DNA from: Streptomyces sp. NBC_00286
GTDB taxonomy: Bacteria > Actinomycetota > Actinomycetes > Streptomycetales > Streptomycetaceae
NCBI RefSeq assembly: GCF_036173125.1
Contig: NZ_CP108054.1
Coordinates: forward strand, 6,477,001 to 6,541,000
Length of the DNA stretch: 64,000 bases
Direction of reading: 5' to 3'
The position numbers and the translations under genes were made by a program. Positions within the stretch are counted from its first letter, which is position 1. Every line of letters begins with the position of its first letter. Below are positions 26,414-34,840 of the stretch, in pieces. The notes beneath the pieces were generated by a model. The model had not been told where the DNA came from and made no database searches. It was given only the letters and a program-made list of their open reading frames with translations.

Positions 26414-26517
26414 GGTCCCTATTCTGCCGGTGCGCTCCGCGCTGCGAACTGGTGTTCCGCAGCATGGGACGGGGGGTCACGTGGCGTTCGTCACCCGCCG
26501 GCTGTCAGCCGCAGCCG

Positions 26518-28257
26518 TCAGCCCAGGTGCGTAGGCGCGAACATCCGTAGCACCGCAGGGAGGACGAGTACCGCGGGGCCGGGTGTGGAGAGGGCCTTGG
26601 ACAGGTCCGCTTCGAGGGATTCCGGAGTCGTACGGGCCCCTGGCACCCCGAATGACTCCGCCAGGGCCACGTAGTTCGGGCGGGCCAGCTCCGTGGCCGA
26701 CTCGGCTCCAGCTCCAGCTCCAGCTCCAGCCCCAGCCTCAGTCCCGGTCTCCGTCGGCTCGCCGAAGGTGTCCGTCATGTACTCGCGGAGGATGCCGTAG
26801 CCGCCGTCGTCGATGATCAGCCAGGTGACGTTGAAGTCGTGCTGCTTCGCGGTGGCGAGTTCGGCGATGGAGTACAGGGCGCCGCCGTCGCCGGAGATCG
26901 CGAGGACCGGGTGGGTGGGGTCCGCTGCCGCGGCGCCCAAGGCGGCGGGGAGGGCGTAGCCGAGGCCGCCCGCGCCCTGGGCCGAGTGCATGGTGTTGGG
27001 GTGGCGAGGGTCGAAGGCCGACCAGGCCCAGTAGGCGAGGATCGTCATGTCCCAGAAGGAGGGGGAGCGGCGGGGGAGGGCTCGGCGGATCGACGCCAAC
27101 AGGTCCTGTTCCAGGGTGAGTTGCTGGGCGTCGATGCGGTCGGAGACCTTCGCGAGGACCTCACGGACGCGCTCCGGGGCCTGCGCGTCCGTTCGCTCCT
27201 CCACCGTCTCCAGCAGCGCCTGCAACGCCAGCCTCGCGTCGGCGTGGATGCCGAGCGCCGGGTAGTTGGACTCCAGCTTGCCCAGGTCCGCCTCGATCTG
27301 GATCAGGCGGCCGCGGGGCTTGAAGGTTCGGTAGTTCGACGACATCTCGCCGAGGCCCGAGCCGACGACGAGGAGTACGTCCGCGTCCTCCAGGAGGTCC
27401 GTGGTGTGCCGGTCCTCCATCCAGGACTGGAGGGAGAGGGGGTGGTTCCAGGGGAACGCGCCCTTGCCGCCGAATGTGGTGACCACCGGCGCCTGGATCC
27501 GCTCCGCCAGCGCCCGCAGCTTGCCCGACGCGTCCGCCCGTACGACCCCGCCTCCGGCGATGATCGCCGGACGGGCCGCGCGCGACAGCAAGTGGGCGGC
27601 CAGCGCGGTGAGTTCGGGGCGCGGGACCAGCTCCTCGGGCATCACGTCGGGCGCCGTCACCTCCGGCAGCAGTGTCTCGGCCAGCAGTACGTCCTGCGGG
27701 ATCTCCACCCACACCGGCCCGTGCGGAGCCGTCAGCGCCGACTGCCACGCCGCCGCGATCGCCGACGGGATCTGTGACTGCGTACGGACCGTATGGACGG
27801 ACTTCACCACGCCCCTGAACGACGCCTGCTGGTCCGGGAGTTCGTGCAGGTAGCCGTGCCGGCCGCCGCCCAGGCCCGCGGTCGGGATCTGGCTGCTGAT
27901 CGCCAGCACCGGCGCGCTCGCCGCCGCGGCTTCCTGGAGTGCGGCCAGGGACATCAGCGCGCCCGGGCCCGTCGAGAGCAGGAGCGGGGCCGCCTCGCCG
28001 GTGATACGGCCGTACGCGTCTGCCGCGAAGCCCGCGTTGTTCTCGACGCGCAGGCCGATGTAGCGGAGGGAGGAGCGGCGCAGGGCGTCGAACAGGCCCA
28101 GCGCGTGCTGGCCGGGGAGGCCGAAGACCGTGGTCGCGCCGAGTCCGGAGAGGGTTTCCACGACCAGGTCGCCGCCGATGCGCCCGGGGGGAGGGTTCAG
28201 CGCGGCTGTCGTCTGGGCGGGTGTGGGACGGAGTACCAGGTCGTGGTCGTGCGTCAC
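26518..28257 (-). CDS. ThDP-dependent enzyme, acetolactate synthase-like (possible 2-ketoarginine decarboxylase type)
   Basis: The 579-aa protein has the three ThDP domains: PYR ([18 protein letters not shown], then [19 protein letters not shown] with the catalytic Glu region nearby), a central domain ([16 protein letters not shown]), and a PP domain with the [15 protein letters not shown] diphosphate motif. It overlaps the downstream-facing ureohydrolase gene by 4 nt, so the two are translationally coupled. AruI (2-ketoarginine decarboxylase) and CeaS (carboxyethylarginine synthase) are family members that work beside ureohydrolases, so guanidino substrates are plausible. A [14 protein letters not shown] run near residue 515 inserts into the PP domain. 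Confidence 0.82.
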   Translation of the reverse strand: MTHDHDLVLRPTPAQTTAALNPPPGRIGGDLVVETLSGLGATTVFGLPGQHALGLFDALRRSSLRYIGLRVENNAGFAADAYGRITGEAAPLLLSTGPGALMSLAALQEAAAASAPVLAISSQIPTAGLGGGRHGYLHELPDQQASFRGVVKSVHTVRTQSQIPSAIAAAWQSALTAPHGPVWVEIPQDVLLAETLLPEVTAPDVMPEELVPRPELTALAAHLLSRAARPAIIAGGGVVRADASGKLRALAERIQAPVVTTFGGKGAFPWNHPLSLQSWMEDRHTTDLLEDADVLLVVGSGLGEMSSNYRTFKPRGRLIQIEADLGKLESNYPALGIHADARLALQALLETVEERTDAQAPERVREVLAKVSDRIDAQQLTLEQDLLASIRRALPRRSPSFWDMTILAYWAWSAFDPRHPNTMHSAQGAGGLGYALPAALGAAAADPTHPVLAISGDGGALYSIAELATAKQHDFNVTWLIIDDGGYGILREYMTDTFGEPTETGTEAGAGAGAGAGAESATELARPNYVALAESFGVPGARTTPESLEADLSKALSTPGPAVLVLPAVLRMFAPTHLG

Positions 28258-29234
28258 TTCGCCGTCTTCTCCTGGTTCGCCTGCGCGATCTGGCGGGACA
28301 TGATCGTCGTCAGCTCGTACGCCGTGTGGGACGCGGCGACCGACGTGATCTCGGCGTGATCGTACGCGGGCGCGACCTCCACGACGTCCGCCGAGACGAG
28401 GTGGCAGGACGTCAACCCCCGGAGGATCTCCAGGAGTTCGCGGGACGTCAGGCCGCCCGCCTCCGGCGTACCCGTGCCGGGTGCGTGCGCGGGGTCCAGT
28501 ACGTCGATGTCGATGGAGATGTACAGCGGACGGTCGCCGATGCGCTGTCGTAGCTGGTCCGCGACCTCGTCGACGCCGCGTCGCATGACGTCCGCCGACG
28601 TGACGATGCCGAAGCCCATCTTCTCGTCGTCGTCCAGGTCCTTCCTGCCGTACAGCGGACCGCGGATGCCCACGTGCGACAGCGCCGAGGTGTCGAGGAT
28701 GCCCTCCTCGACCGCCCGCCGGAACGGTGTCCCATGCGTGTACTCCGCGCCGAAGTACGTGTCCCAGGTGTCGAGGTGAGCGTCGAAGTGCAGCAGAGCC
28801 ACCGGACCGTGCTTCTTCGCGACCGAACGCAGGAGGGGGAGCGCGATGGTGTGGTCACCGCCGAGGGTCATCAACCGGGCGCCGGTCGAAAGGAGTTCGT
28901 CCGCGGCCCCCTCCACCGTCTCCACGGCCTCGTTGATGTCGAACGGGTTTGCGGCGATGTCACCCGCGTCCGCGACCTGCGCCAGCGCGAACGGCGACGC
29001 GTCCTGCGCGGGGTTGTACGGGCGCAGGAGACGGCTGGCCTCCCTGATGGCGTTCCCGCCGAAACGGGCACCCGGCCGGTACGAGACGCCCGCGTCGAAC
29101 GGCACGCCCACCACCGCGACGTCGGCGCGGCCGACCTCGTCGAGGCGGGGAAGCCGGGCGAAGGTGGCCGGTCCCGCGTACCGGGGGATACGGGAGGAGT
29201 CGACGGGCCCGCGGGGCGTCTCGTTGCTGCTCAT
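28254..29234 (-). CDS. speB: Agmatinase/guanidino-acid ureohydrolase
   Basis: The ureohydrolase (arginase/agmatinase) family removes urea from a guanidino compound with a di-Mn site. The 326-aa product (ATG at 29234, GAAAGAAGG ribosome site) carries the metal motifs [21 protein letters not shown] and [19 protein letters not shown]. An in-frame ATG 18 codons upstream is possible but lacks a good ribosome site. The downstream ThDP-enzyme gene overlaps by 4 nt. Agmatine, guanidinobutyrate or guanidinopropionate cannot be distinguished from motifs alone. Confidence 0.88.
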   Translation of the reverse strand: MSSNETPRGPVDSSRIPRYAGPATFARLPRLDEVGRADVAVVGVPFDAGVSYRPGARFGGNAIREASRLLRPYNPAQDASPFALAQVADAGDIAANPFDINEAVETVEGAADELLSTGARLMTLGGDHTIALPLLRSVAKKHGPVALLHFDAHLDTWDTYFGAEYTHGTPFRRAVEEGILDTSALSHVGIRGPLYGRKDLDDDEKMGFGIVTSADVMRRGVDEVADQLRQRIGDRPLYISIDIDVLDPAHAPGTGTPEAGGLTSRELLEILRGLTSCHLVSADVVEVAPAYDHAEITSVAASHTAYELTTIMSRQIAQANQEKTAK

Positions 29235-29360
29235 GATGAAGAGGCCTTCTTTCCCGCGCTGCGTCGCTTCGTCGCGTATGTCCTGCACGGCCGACTCTAC
29301 TGGGGAGCCGGGACCTGCTCGGACACGGGTTCGGGCGGACGGAGTCGCGGATTCGCGCTC

Positions 29361-29450
29361 AGGCAGCGCAGGCAGCGCAGGCAGCGCAGGCGGCGCATGC
29401 AGCGCAGGTAGCCCAGACCGCCCAACCAGCTCAGGCGGCTCAGGCAGGTC
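29361..29450. repeat. Imperfect 9-bp tandem repeat (cagcgcagg)
   Basis: About ten units of cagcgcagg and variants (cggcgcatg, cagctcagg, cggctcagg) run between the ureohydrolase promoter side and the FG-GAP gene terminator. The 301-bp gap contains no gene. Confidence 0.75.
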
Positions 29451-29455
29451 AGACG

Positions 29456-29499
29456 CGAGTGACCCAGGAGCGGCGCGGACGCCGGTCCTGGGTCACTCG
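29456..29499. terminator. Hairpin downstream of FG-GAP gene
   Basis: A perfect 14-bp stem, cgagtgacccagga (29456-29469) with tcctgggtcactcg (29486-29499), and a 16-nt GC-rich loop. It lies just past the stop of the minus-strand FG-GAP gene. Confidence 0.85.
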
Positions 29500-29535
29500 T
29501 GGGGCTTCTCGCTTCCTCAGCCGCTCAGCAGCGGC

Positions 29536-31044
29536 TCAGCGCAGGTCCGAGCCGAACAGTGCGTTCGTGGTCGGTGCCGACAGCGTGCCGGGGCCGAAGG
29601 CGAAGGCCGCCGTGGTGGTGAGGCCGCTCGTGTTGCCGCGCAGCACCCAGACCGCTCCGGCGGAGGCGTTCTCAGCCGTCGAGGCGACGGCGAGATCGCG
29701 GTGGCCGTTGCCGTCCACGTCCACGAGCGCGGTGGCCGCGCCGAACGCGTCGTTCGCCTCGGCTACTCCGGGCACACCCTCGGTGTTCTGGTTGAAGACC
29801 TGGGTGCCGGTGCCCGTGACGCCGGAGGCGCTGCCGGGGACCAGGGCGAACGAACCGGCGTCGGTGAGGCCGCTGAAGTCCTCGCCGGCGATGCCGAGCG
29901 CGATGTCCGCGAAACCGTCGCCCGTGACGTCCGCGACCGAGACAGCGGAGCCGACGCGGTCACCCTCCTCCTGGGCGCCGTAGAAGCCGGGCAGGCTCTG
30001 GTCGAAGGACTTGGTGTCGGCCAGTCCGGAGGCCGAGCCGAACGCGACACGGACCTGTTCGGACCAGTCGTCGGCGCCGACCACCACATCGTCGAAGCCG
30101 TCGCCGTTCACGTCACCCACGCCGGTGCCCGGCTGTTCGCCGCCCGCGGTCTCTCCGTGGGACCACCCGATGGTGAAGCCCGAACTACCGCCGCCGTACA
30201 GCAGCCGGTTGCCCCAGGTGCCGTCGCCGGTGTAGGTCCACTGGACGATGTCGTCCTTGCCGTCGCCGTTGACGTCGCCGACCTGTCCGGAGACGACGGG
30301 GCCGGTGATCGAGTCGGGGCCGTTCTCGCAGCCGCCGTCGGTGACGCAGGAGGCGTCGTCCGCGTCCCAGCCCCACCACTCCGACTTGTCGAGGATGTTC
30401 TGGGTGGCGGCGGGCGTTCCGGCGCGGGAGATCGGGCCCTTCCACACAGTGGCCGGGGCACCTTCGGGTTCGTCGCCGGCGAGTTTCGTCTTGGCGAACA
30501 GGGCCAGGTCCGTCTTGCCGTCCCCGTCGAAGTCGCCGGCCTGCGGGGTGGCCCCGTAGCCGGGGATGTTCGTGCCGCCGGTCAGGCCGGAGGGGGAGCC
30601 CCACAGGATGACGGAGCCCGGGGTGCCGCCCGCGATCACGAGGTCGCCGTAGCCGTCGCCGTCCAGGTCGCCCTTGGCGAACGTGGAGCCGAAGCGCTGG
30701 TCGGCGGTGGCCGAGCCGGGGACGCCGCTGGTGGAGCGGCTGATGAGCTTCTTGTTGGCGGCGGAGAGGCCGCTGGGCGAGCCATAGGTGACGGCTACGT
30801 AGCCGGCCTTGGCCTTGCCGGACACCGTGGCGCCCGGAGCGCCGGTGACCAGGTCGGCGTGGCCGTCTCCGTTTAAGTCGTCCTGTACGTCCACGTCCGC
30901 CGCTTCGGTGGCGGGAGCGGCGGGCGCGGCTTGGGCGGAGGCCCCGGTGAGGGTCAGGGTGCCGATCCCTCCGGCGAGCAGCGCCGCGGCGGCCACGGGA
31001 GCGGCCAGCCGGGCGGTGGGGGTTCTGCGTCGTGCTCGGGACAT
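29536..31044 (-). CDS. Secreted FG-GAP (integrin-like beta-propeller) protein
   Basis: The 502-aa exported protein begins MSRARRRTPTARLAAP, followed by a hydrophobic core and an AQA-AP cleavage region. It then carries seven Ca-binding FG-GAP/VCBS blades: DLNGDGHADLVTG, DLDGDGYGDLVIAG, DFDGDGKTDLAL, DVNGDGKDDIVQ, DVNGDGFDDVVVG, DVTGDGFADIALG and DVDGNGHRDLAVA. It lacks an obvious catalytic domain, sortase signal or membrane anchor. Such proteins are often found as lectin-like or substrate-binding exported proteins. The ATG at 31044 has a GAAAGG ribosome site. The gene is monocistronic, with its own terminator. Confidence 0.88.
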   Translation of the reverse strand: MSRARRRTPTARLAAPVAAAALLAGGIGTLTLTGASAQAAPAAPATEAADVDVQDDLNGDGHADLVTGAPGATVSGKAKAGYVAVTYGSPSGLSAANKKLISRSTSGVPGSATADQRFGSTFAKGDLDGDGYGDLVIAGGTPGSVILWGSPSGLTGGTNIPGYGATPQAGDFDGDGKTDLALFAKTKLAGDEPEGAPATVWKGPISRAGTPAATQNILDKSEWWGWDADDASCVTDGGCENGPDSITGPVVSGQVGDVNGDGKDDIVQWTYTGDGTWGNRLLYGGGSSGFTIGWSHGETAGGEQPGTGVGDVNGDGFDDVVVGADDWSEQVRVAFGSASGLADTKSFDQSLPGFYGAQEEGDRVGSAVSVADVTGDGFADIALGIAGEDFSGLTDAGSFALVPGSASGVTGTGTQVFNQNTEGVPGVAEANDAFGAATALVDVDGNGHRDLAVASTAENASAGAVWVLRGNTSGLTTTAAFAFGPGTLSAPTTNALFGSDLR

Positions 31045-31173
31045 GCATGAGCCTTTCGAGTCGGTCCGTTCAGCGCGTTGGACGCGCATTCATGGACTGG
31101 GACCCGACTGGCGCTTCACCGGTTGTGTGGCCGGACGACATTTTTTGTTCACCCACGGACCTTGGCTTGAACT

Positions 31174-31200
31174 GAACTCCCCGTTGAACACGGGGAGTTC
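31174..31200 (-). terminator. Hairpin downstream of endonuclease gene
   Basis: gaactccccg (31174-31183) pairs perfectly with cggggagttc (31191-31200), loop ttgaaca. It lies about 65 bp after the endonuclease stop. Confidence 0.75.
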
Positions 31201-31263
31201 ACGCCTCTGCGCAGTGGGCTACTGAGTGCGTGTGGGTGCGCTACCGGTTCGCGTGCGGGTGCG

Positions 31264-32097
31264 CTACCAGATCGCCTCCACCCACTCCGGGTGGTCGATG
31301 AACGGGTTGCGGTTGTGCTGGTAGGTGTCGTAGATGATCTCGTTGCGGTTCTCCTCGAAGGCGCTCGGCGGGTCCTCGTCGTTCCACTGCTTCAGCACCG
31401 AGAGGCGGCCGTGGTACGGGGAACTGCCGTTGGACACCGAGTCGTTGGGCTCCAGATCCGCCCAGCTGTCGTCGCCCTCGTAACGGACGGCCATGTAGAG
31501 GATCATGCGGGCCACGTCGCCCTTGACGGAGTCGCGGGGCTCGAAGGAGTTCGAGTCGGTGAAGTTGCCGGACGCGCCGCTGACCGCGCTGCCGCCGTTG
31601 TCGAAGTCCTTGTTGCCGCGGATGCTGTTGATCCGCACGTCCTCGGGGCGCAGGTGGTGCAGGTCGGTGCCGGGGCCGGCCGAGGTGCCGAAGTCGCCGT
31701 GGGACTGGGCCCAGACGTGCTCGCGGTTCCAGTCGCCGGTGTCGCCGCCGTTGAGGGACTTGCTGCGGGAGGTGCCGCTGTAGAGCAGGATCACGTTGTT
31801 GCTGTTGTTCGGGTCCTGGTCCGTGGCCTTGAGGGCGTTCCAGACCGCGGAGTACGAGATCCTGGTCTGGTCGCTGATGATCGTGTGCAGCGAGTCCTTC
31901 AGCGCCGGGCCCGTCTTGCCGATCGCGTCCTGGTAGTACGTGTCGTCGTACGCGTCGGTGGTGGCCACGGCGGGGCTCGCGGCGGCGGTCGGCAGGGTGA
32001 GGCCGACGAGTACGGCGGCGGCGGTCATCGCGAGCGGCTTCCAGCCGCGTATTCGACTGCCGGTCGGCCGGCTGGTGCCTGTCTGCGTAACGGACAT
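31264..32097 (-). CDS. Secreted endonuclease I-family nuclease
   Basis: The 277-aa product starts MSVTQTGTSRP (GGGAAAGGG upstream) and has a signal peptide (AMTAAAVLVGLTLPTAAASPAVA). A His-Me-finger nuclease domain of the EndA/NucM (endonuclease I) family follows. The active-site region is WNREHVWAQSHG with DLHHLRPEDVRINSIRGNKDF, and the C-terminus is NEIIYDTYQHNRNPFIDHPE. It should cut extracellular DNA/RNA non-specifically, perhaps for phosphate or nucleotide scavenging. A 7+7 bp dyad lies 76 bp upstream. Confidence 0.93.
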   Translation of the reverse strand: MSVTQTGTSRPTGSRIRGWKPLAMTAAAVLVGLTLPTAAASPAVATTDAYDDTYYQDAIGKTGPALKDSLHTIISDQTRISYSAVWNALKATDQDPNNSNNVILLYSGTSRSKSLNGGDTGDWNREHVWAQSHGDFGTSAGPGTDLHHLRPEDVRINSIRGNKDFDNGGSAVSGASGNFTDSNSFEPRDSVKGDVARMILYMAVRYEGDDSWADLEPNDSVSNGSSPYHGRLSVLKQWNDEDPPSAFEENRNEIIYDTYQHNRNPFIDHPEWVEAIW

Positions 32098-32172
32098 GGG
32101 GGGTGCCCTTTCCCGGGGACGGCACGCGTGGAACGCGATGGTCCGGCTCAAGGTGCCTGTGCTCTACGCGTG

Positions 32173-32188
32173 TTGACCACTTGGTCAA
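32173..32188. promoter_or_regulatory. TTGACCA-ct-TGGTCAA dyad upstream of the endonuclease gene
   Basis: Perfect 7-bp arms are separated by 2 bp, 76 bp before the endonuclease start. The half-site and tight spacing suit a TetR- or GntR-type dimer. The regulator is not identified. Confidence 0.5.
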
Positions 32189-32314
32189 TCGCGAGAGTGG
32201 CACGGGGGAGGGGCCCGCCGTGTAACCGGGAAGGGGCGTTTGTGTGACGTTCCCGTAGAGCCGCGGGGTGCGCGGGCTTTGCGCGGGTTTTCCCCAACTG
32301 GCTGAGGGTTTGCT

Positions 32315-33235
32315 CTAGTTGACGGCGGTCGGATCCAGGCGGTACGGGGATGCCGCACAGCTGCGGGTGACGATGTCGGCGAAGGCGCGGGCAAGGGGCG
32401 GGAGGGCGTCCCAGCGGCGTACGGCCCAGCCGACCGACAGCGGCGGCAACGCCGGAATGGGGACGAGCCGAAGTGGTCCGTCCTCGGACGCCGGCAGACC
32501 CGGTACGGCGGGTACGACGGCGTGCCCCAGGCCGAGTTCGGCGAGCAGCAGGGCCGTATCCCAGTCGGCGACACTCGTGTCCGAACCGACCCGGATGCCC
32601 AACTCGGAGAAGGCCGCGTCCAGGTGGGCGCCGGAGGTGGAGTTCGGCGGCAGCCGGACGAGGCGGATGCCCGACAGGTCGGAGGCATCGATGCGCGACC
32701 GCGTTGCGAGCGGGTCGTCGACTTGGACGGCGAGTACCCAGGGCAGGTCGAGTACGGGCCGCTGCTCGATGCCGCGCACCGGGTCGCCGATGGTGATCCA
32801 GGCCAGGTCGAGGTTGCTGGCCAGGAGGGCATCGAAGCAGCTGCGGCTGGAGGTCTCGGTCCGGAACTCCAGGCTCGCTCTGGGGTAACGCCTGCGGAAC
32901 GCGACGATCGCCTCGGCCATGAAGTGCCGTACGGTCGTTCCGCCGGTGGTGATCCGGACCGAACCACAGTCGCCGTTCACCAGCTCGCCGAGGCGGCGCA
33001 GCGCGAGATCGAGCCCCGCGATCCCGTCGGCGGCGGCATCGCACAGGATGCGCCCGGCCGCCGTGGGCACGACCCCGCGCGGCTGACGCTCCAGCAGGCT
33101 CACTCCGGTCTCCCGCTCCAGCCGCTTCACGTGCTGGCTCACGGCCGACTGAGTGCAGGTCAGCTCCCGGGCAACAGCACTGAGGCTTCCCGCCCGGCAC
33201 ACGGCCACGAACACGCGCAGGTCGTCCAACGTCAC
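32315..33235 (-). CDS. LysR-family transcriptional regulator
   Basis: The 306-aa protein begins MTLDDLRVFVAVCRAGSL with a winged HTH (TCTQSAVSQHVKRLERETG, residues about 30-50) followed by a LysR substrate-binding domain (SVRITTGGTTVRHFMAEAI, LPWVLAVQVDDPLA). The GTG at 33235 is preceded by AAGGTG. An alternative GTG lies two codons upstream. It is divergent from the gene at 33418, and three TGGGGT/ACCCCA elements lie in the shared promoter. It probably controls that neighbour and itself. Effector unknown. Confidence 0.88.
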   Translation of the reverse strand: MTLDDLRVFVAVCRAGSLSAVARELTCTQSAVSQHVKRLERETGVSLLERQPRGVVPTAAGRILCDAAADGIAGLDLALRRLGELVNGDCGSVRITTGGTTVRHFMAEAIVAFRRRYPRASLEFRTETSSRSCFDALLASNLDLAWITIGDPVRGIEQRPVLDLPWVLAVQVDDPLATRSRIDASDLSGIRLVRLPPNSTSGAHLDAAFSELGIRVGSDTSVADWDTALLLAELGLGHAVVPAVPGLPASEDGPLRLVPIPALPPLSVGWAVRRWDALPPLARAFADIVTRSCAASPYRLDPTAVN

Positions 33236-33254
33236 GAGCACCCAAGCTACACCT

Positions 33255-33290
33255 TGGGGTATGCGAGAAAACCCCAGGATTGGCTGGGGT
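33255..33290. promoter_or_regulatory. Candidate LysR operator (TGGGGT/ACCCCA elements)
   Basis: tggggt (33255-33260), acccca (33271-33276) and tggggt (33285-33290) form an inverted pair plus a direct third half-site, 20 bp upstream of the LysR start. Palindromes of this kind with extra half-sites are typical of LysR recognition and activation sites. Confidence 0.5.
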
Positions 33291-33417
33291 ACTCGACCCC
33301 CGCGAAGATCGTCCCAGGGCCCGAGGCGGCAACCCGTCCGGCGCCTTCGCCCGGATCCGGACCGGGCGATGGCGTCGTACGGGTGCCGACCGCCCATCCC
33401 GGAAAGGACGCGGCCCC

Positions 33418-34044
33418 GTGGCTCCTCCCCTTGCTGCCCCTGTTGCGGCCGAACGGGCTGTCGCGCTTCTGCGCCGACTCGGTGCCGAAGACATCCCCCA
33501 CCCCGGCGGTACTCTCCTCGCCCATCTCCAGCGCGTACACGCCCGGCTCGCCACATGGAAAGCGCGCCCCGCCCTCCAACTCGCGGGCTTGTGCCACGCG
33601 TTCTACGGCACCGATGGCTTCCCCACGGCGTTGCTGCCACTTGACCGCCGTACGGACCTCGCAGCTGTGATCGGCCCCGAGGCCGAAGCCATCGTGTACC
33701 TCTACGCTTCGTGTGACCGAAAGGCCACCTATCCGGCGCTCGCCGCAGCCGACGCTGTCCTCCATGACCGGTTCACCGGTCATGCCCGTACCGCGGAACT
33801 GCGGATGCGCCGGGACTTCGCCGAGCTGTCCGCCGCCAATGAACTCGACCTCGCCTGCGCCGACCCCGTCTTCCGCGAGGAGTGGGGCCCTGAGCTGCTC
33901 GCACTGTTCACCCGACTCCGGGACCTGCTCAGCGCGGACGCATGGTCCGACTGCCGCACGGTACTTGCCGGACCCGCGCGGTCCCCCAGTACGGCGGGAT
34001 CTGAGGCTCCCAGGTGTTCGGGCCGCCGGTGGCCCGGCAACTGA
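33418..34044 (+). CDS. Conserved protein (DUF6817-like), divergent from LysR
   Basis: A 208-aa protein with GTG start at 33418 and a GGAAAGGA ribosome site. Distinctive blocks are IPHPGGTLLAHLQRVHARL, LQLAGLCHAFYGTDGFPTALL and GPEAEAIVYLYASCDR. The H and D residues suggest an HD-like metal fold, as in proteins I recall as DUF6817. The last 25 residues (from about AGPARSPSTAG) look unlike the rest and overlap a possible antisense gene relic, so the natural C-terminus may have been altered. Function unknown. Confidence 0.72.
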   Translation: MAPPLAAPVAAERAVALLRRLGAEDIPHPGGTLLAHLQRVHARLATWKARPALQLAGLCHAFYGTDGFPTALLPLDRRTDLAAVIGPEAEAIVYLYASCDRKATYPALAAADAVLHDRFTGHARTAELRMRRDFAELSAANELDLACADPVFREEWGPELLALFTRLRDLLSADAWSDCRTVLAGPARSPSTAGSEAPRCSGRRWPGN

Positions 34045-34200
34045 CCTCCAGCCACTGCCCGTTGCCGTAACGGGCCACCGGCGTCGAGCCGTGGCGCGGT
34101 TCGGTGCGCATCACCAGGGCCGAGCCCGGGTCGATGCCGATGACTTGGGCGCAGCCGGTCGGGTCACCTGGGCCGACGCCGGGGCACGGGCGGCGCGGGT
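33960..34200 (-). pseudogene. Possible relic of a small SH3-like secreted protein
   Basis: One minus-strand frame reads GCAQVIGIDPGSALVMRTEP, then ARYGNGQWLEVSCRATGG and NTWEP. This recalls bacterial SH3 domains (NVRSGP...VGxYxNGxWL) with a cysteine pair. No start codon or signal peptide can be placed, since a stop codon precedes it closely. It overlaps the tail of the plus-strand gene. It could be chance. Confidence 0.3.
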
Positions 34201-34207
34201 GCGAACG

Positions 34208-34765
34208 TCATCGTGCCGCCCTCCGGTATCGCGCGAGGACGGCGGCGCCAGCTTGATCGGCCGACAGGCACTCCAGGTACGCGGGCGGATTGCCGGCGGG
34301 GAAGAGCCGCAGGCCGGTGCCGAGGATCGTGGGGAAGGTCAGCAGCCGGTACTCGTCGATCAGGTCCTCGGCCATCAGCGCGTGTACGACGCTCAAGCTG
34401 CCGGCGATGATCACATCGCGCTGCTCGCGTTTGACGGCGTCGACCATGTCGCCGTCGGTGATCCGCGAGTTCACCCACGCCGAGGTGTCGGTCAGTGTGC
34501 GGGAGGCGACCAGCTTCGGCACGGTGTTCATCCGCGTGGAGAACGGGTCATCGCGTCCCGGCCACAGTTGCGAGAACAGCTGCCAGGTCGTACGCCCCAA
34601 CAGCATGACTCCGTCGTCCAGCGTGCTCCCCAGCCGGAACTTGTCCCCGGCCACCGCCTCGGGGCCGTGCCGGAACGCCCAGCCGCCGGTCGACGTTCCC
34701 CCGGAGCCGTCCGGGTCGGACACGATCCCGTCCAGGGTGATGAATTGAATGACGATGACGCTCAC
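34208..34765 (-). CDS. RibD C-terminal/dihydrofolate reductase-like family protein
   Basis: The 185-aa protein begins MSVIVIQFITLDGIVSDPDG and has MLLGRTTWQLFSQLWPG, IIAGSLSVVHALMAEDLIDE and FPTILGTGLRLF, the RibD-C/DHFR-like reductase fold that binds NADPH. Single-domain members are widespread in actinomycetes, commonly beside ECF sigma factors, and act on unknown substrates. It lies 75 bp downstream of an ECF sigma gene on the same strand, so it may be that factor's target or partner. Confidence 0.85.
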   Translation of the reverse strand: MSVIVIQFITLDGIVSDPDGSGGTSTGGWAFRHGPEAVAGDKFRLGSTLDDGVMLLGRTTWQLFSQLWPGRDDPFSTRMNTVPKLVASRTLTDTSAWVNSRITDGDMVDAVKREQRDVIIAGSLSVVHALMAEDLIDEYRLLTFPTILGTGLRLFPAGNPPAYLECLSADQAGAAVLARYRRAAR

Positions 34766-34840
34766 GATGGGTGTCCCTTCGATCGATGCTCACCCGTTAG
34801 TACAGGGCTCACCCGTACGTACCGGCGGCATCGGCCCCAC

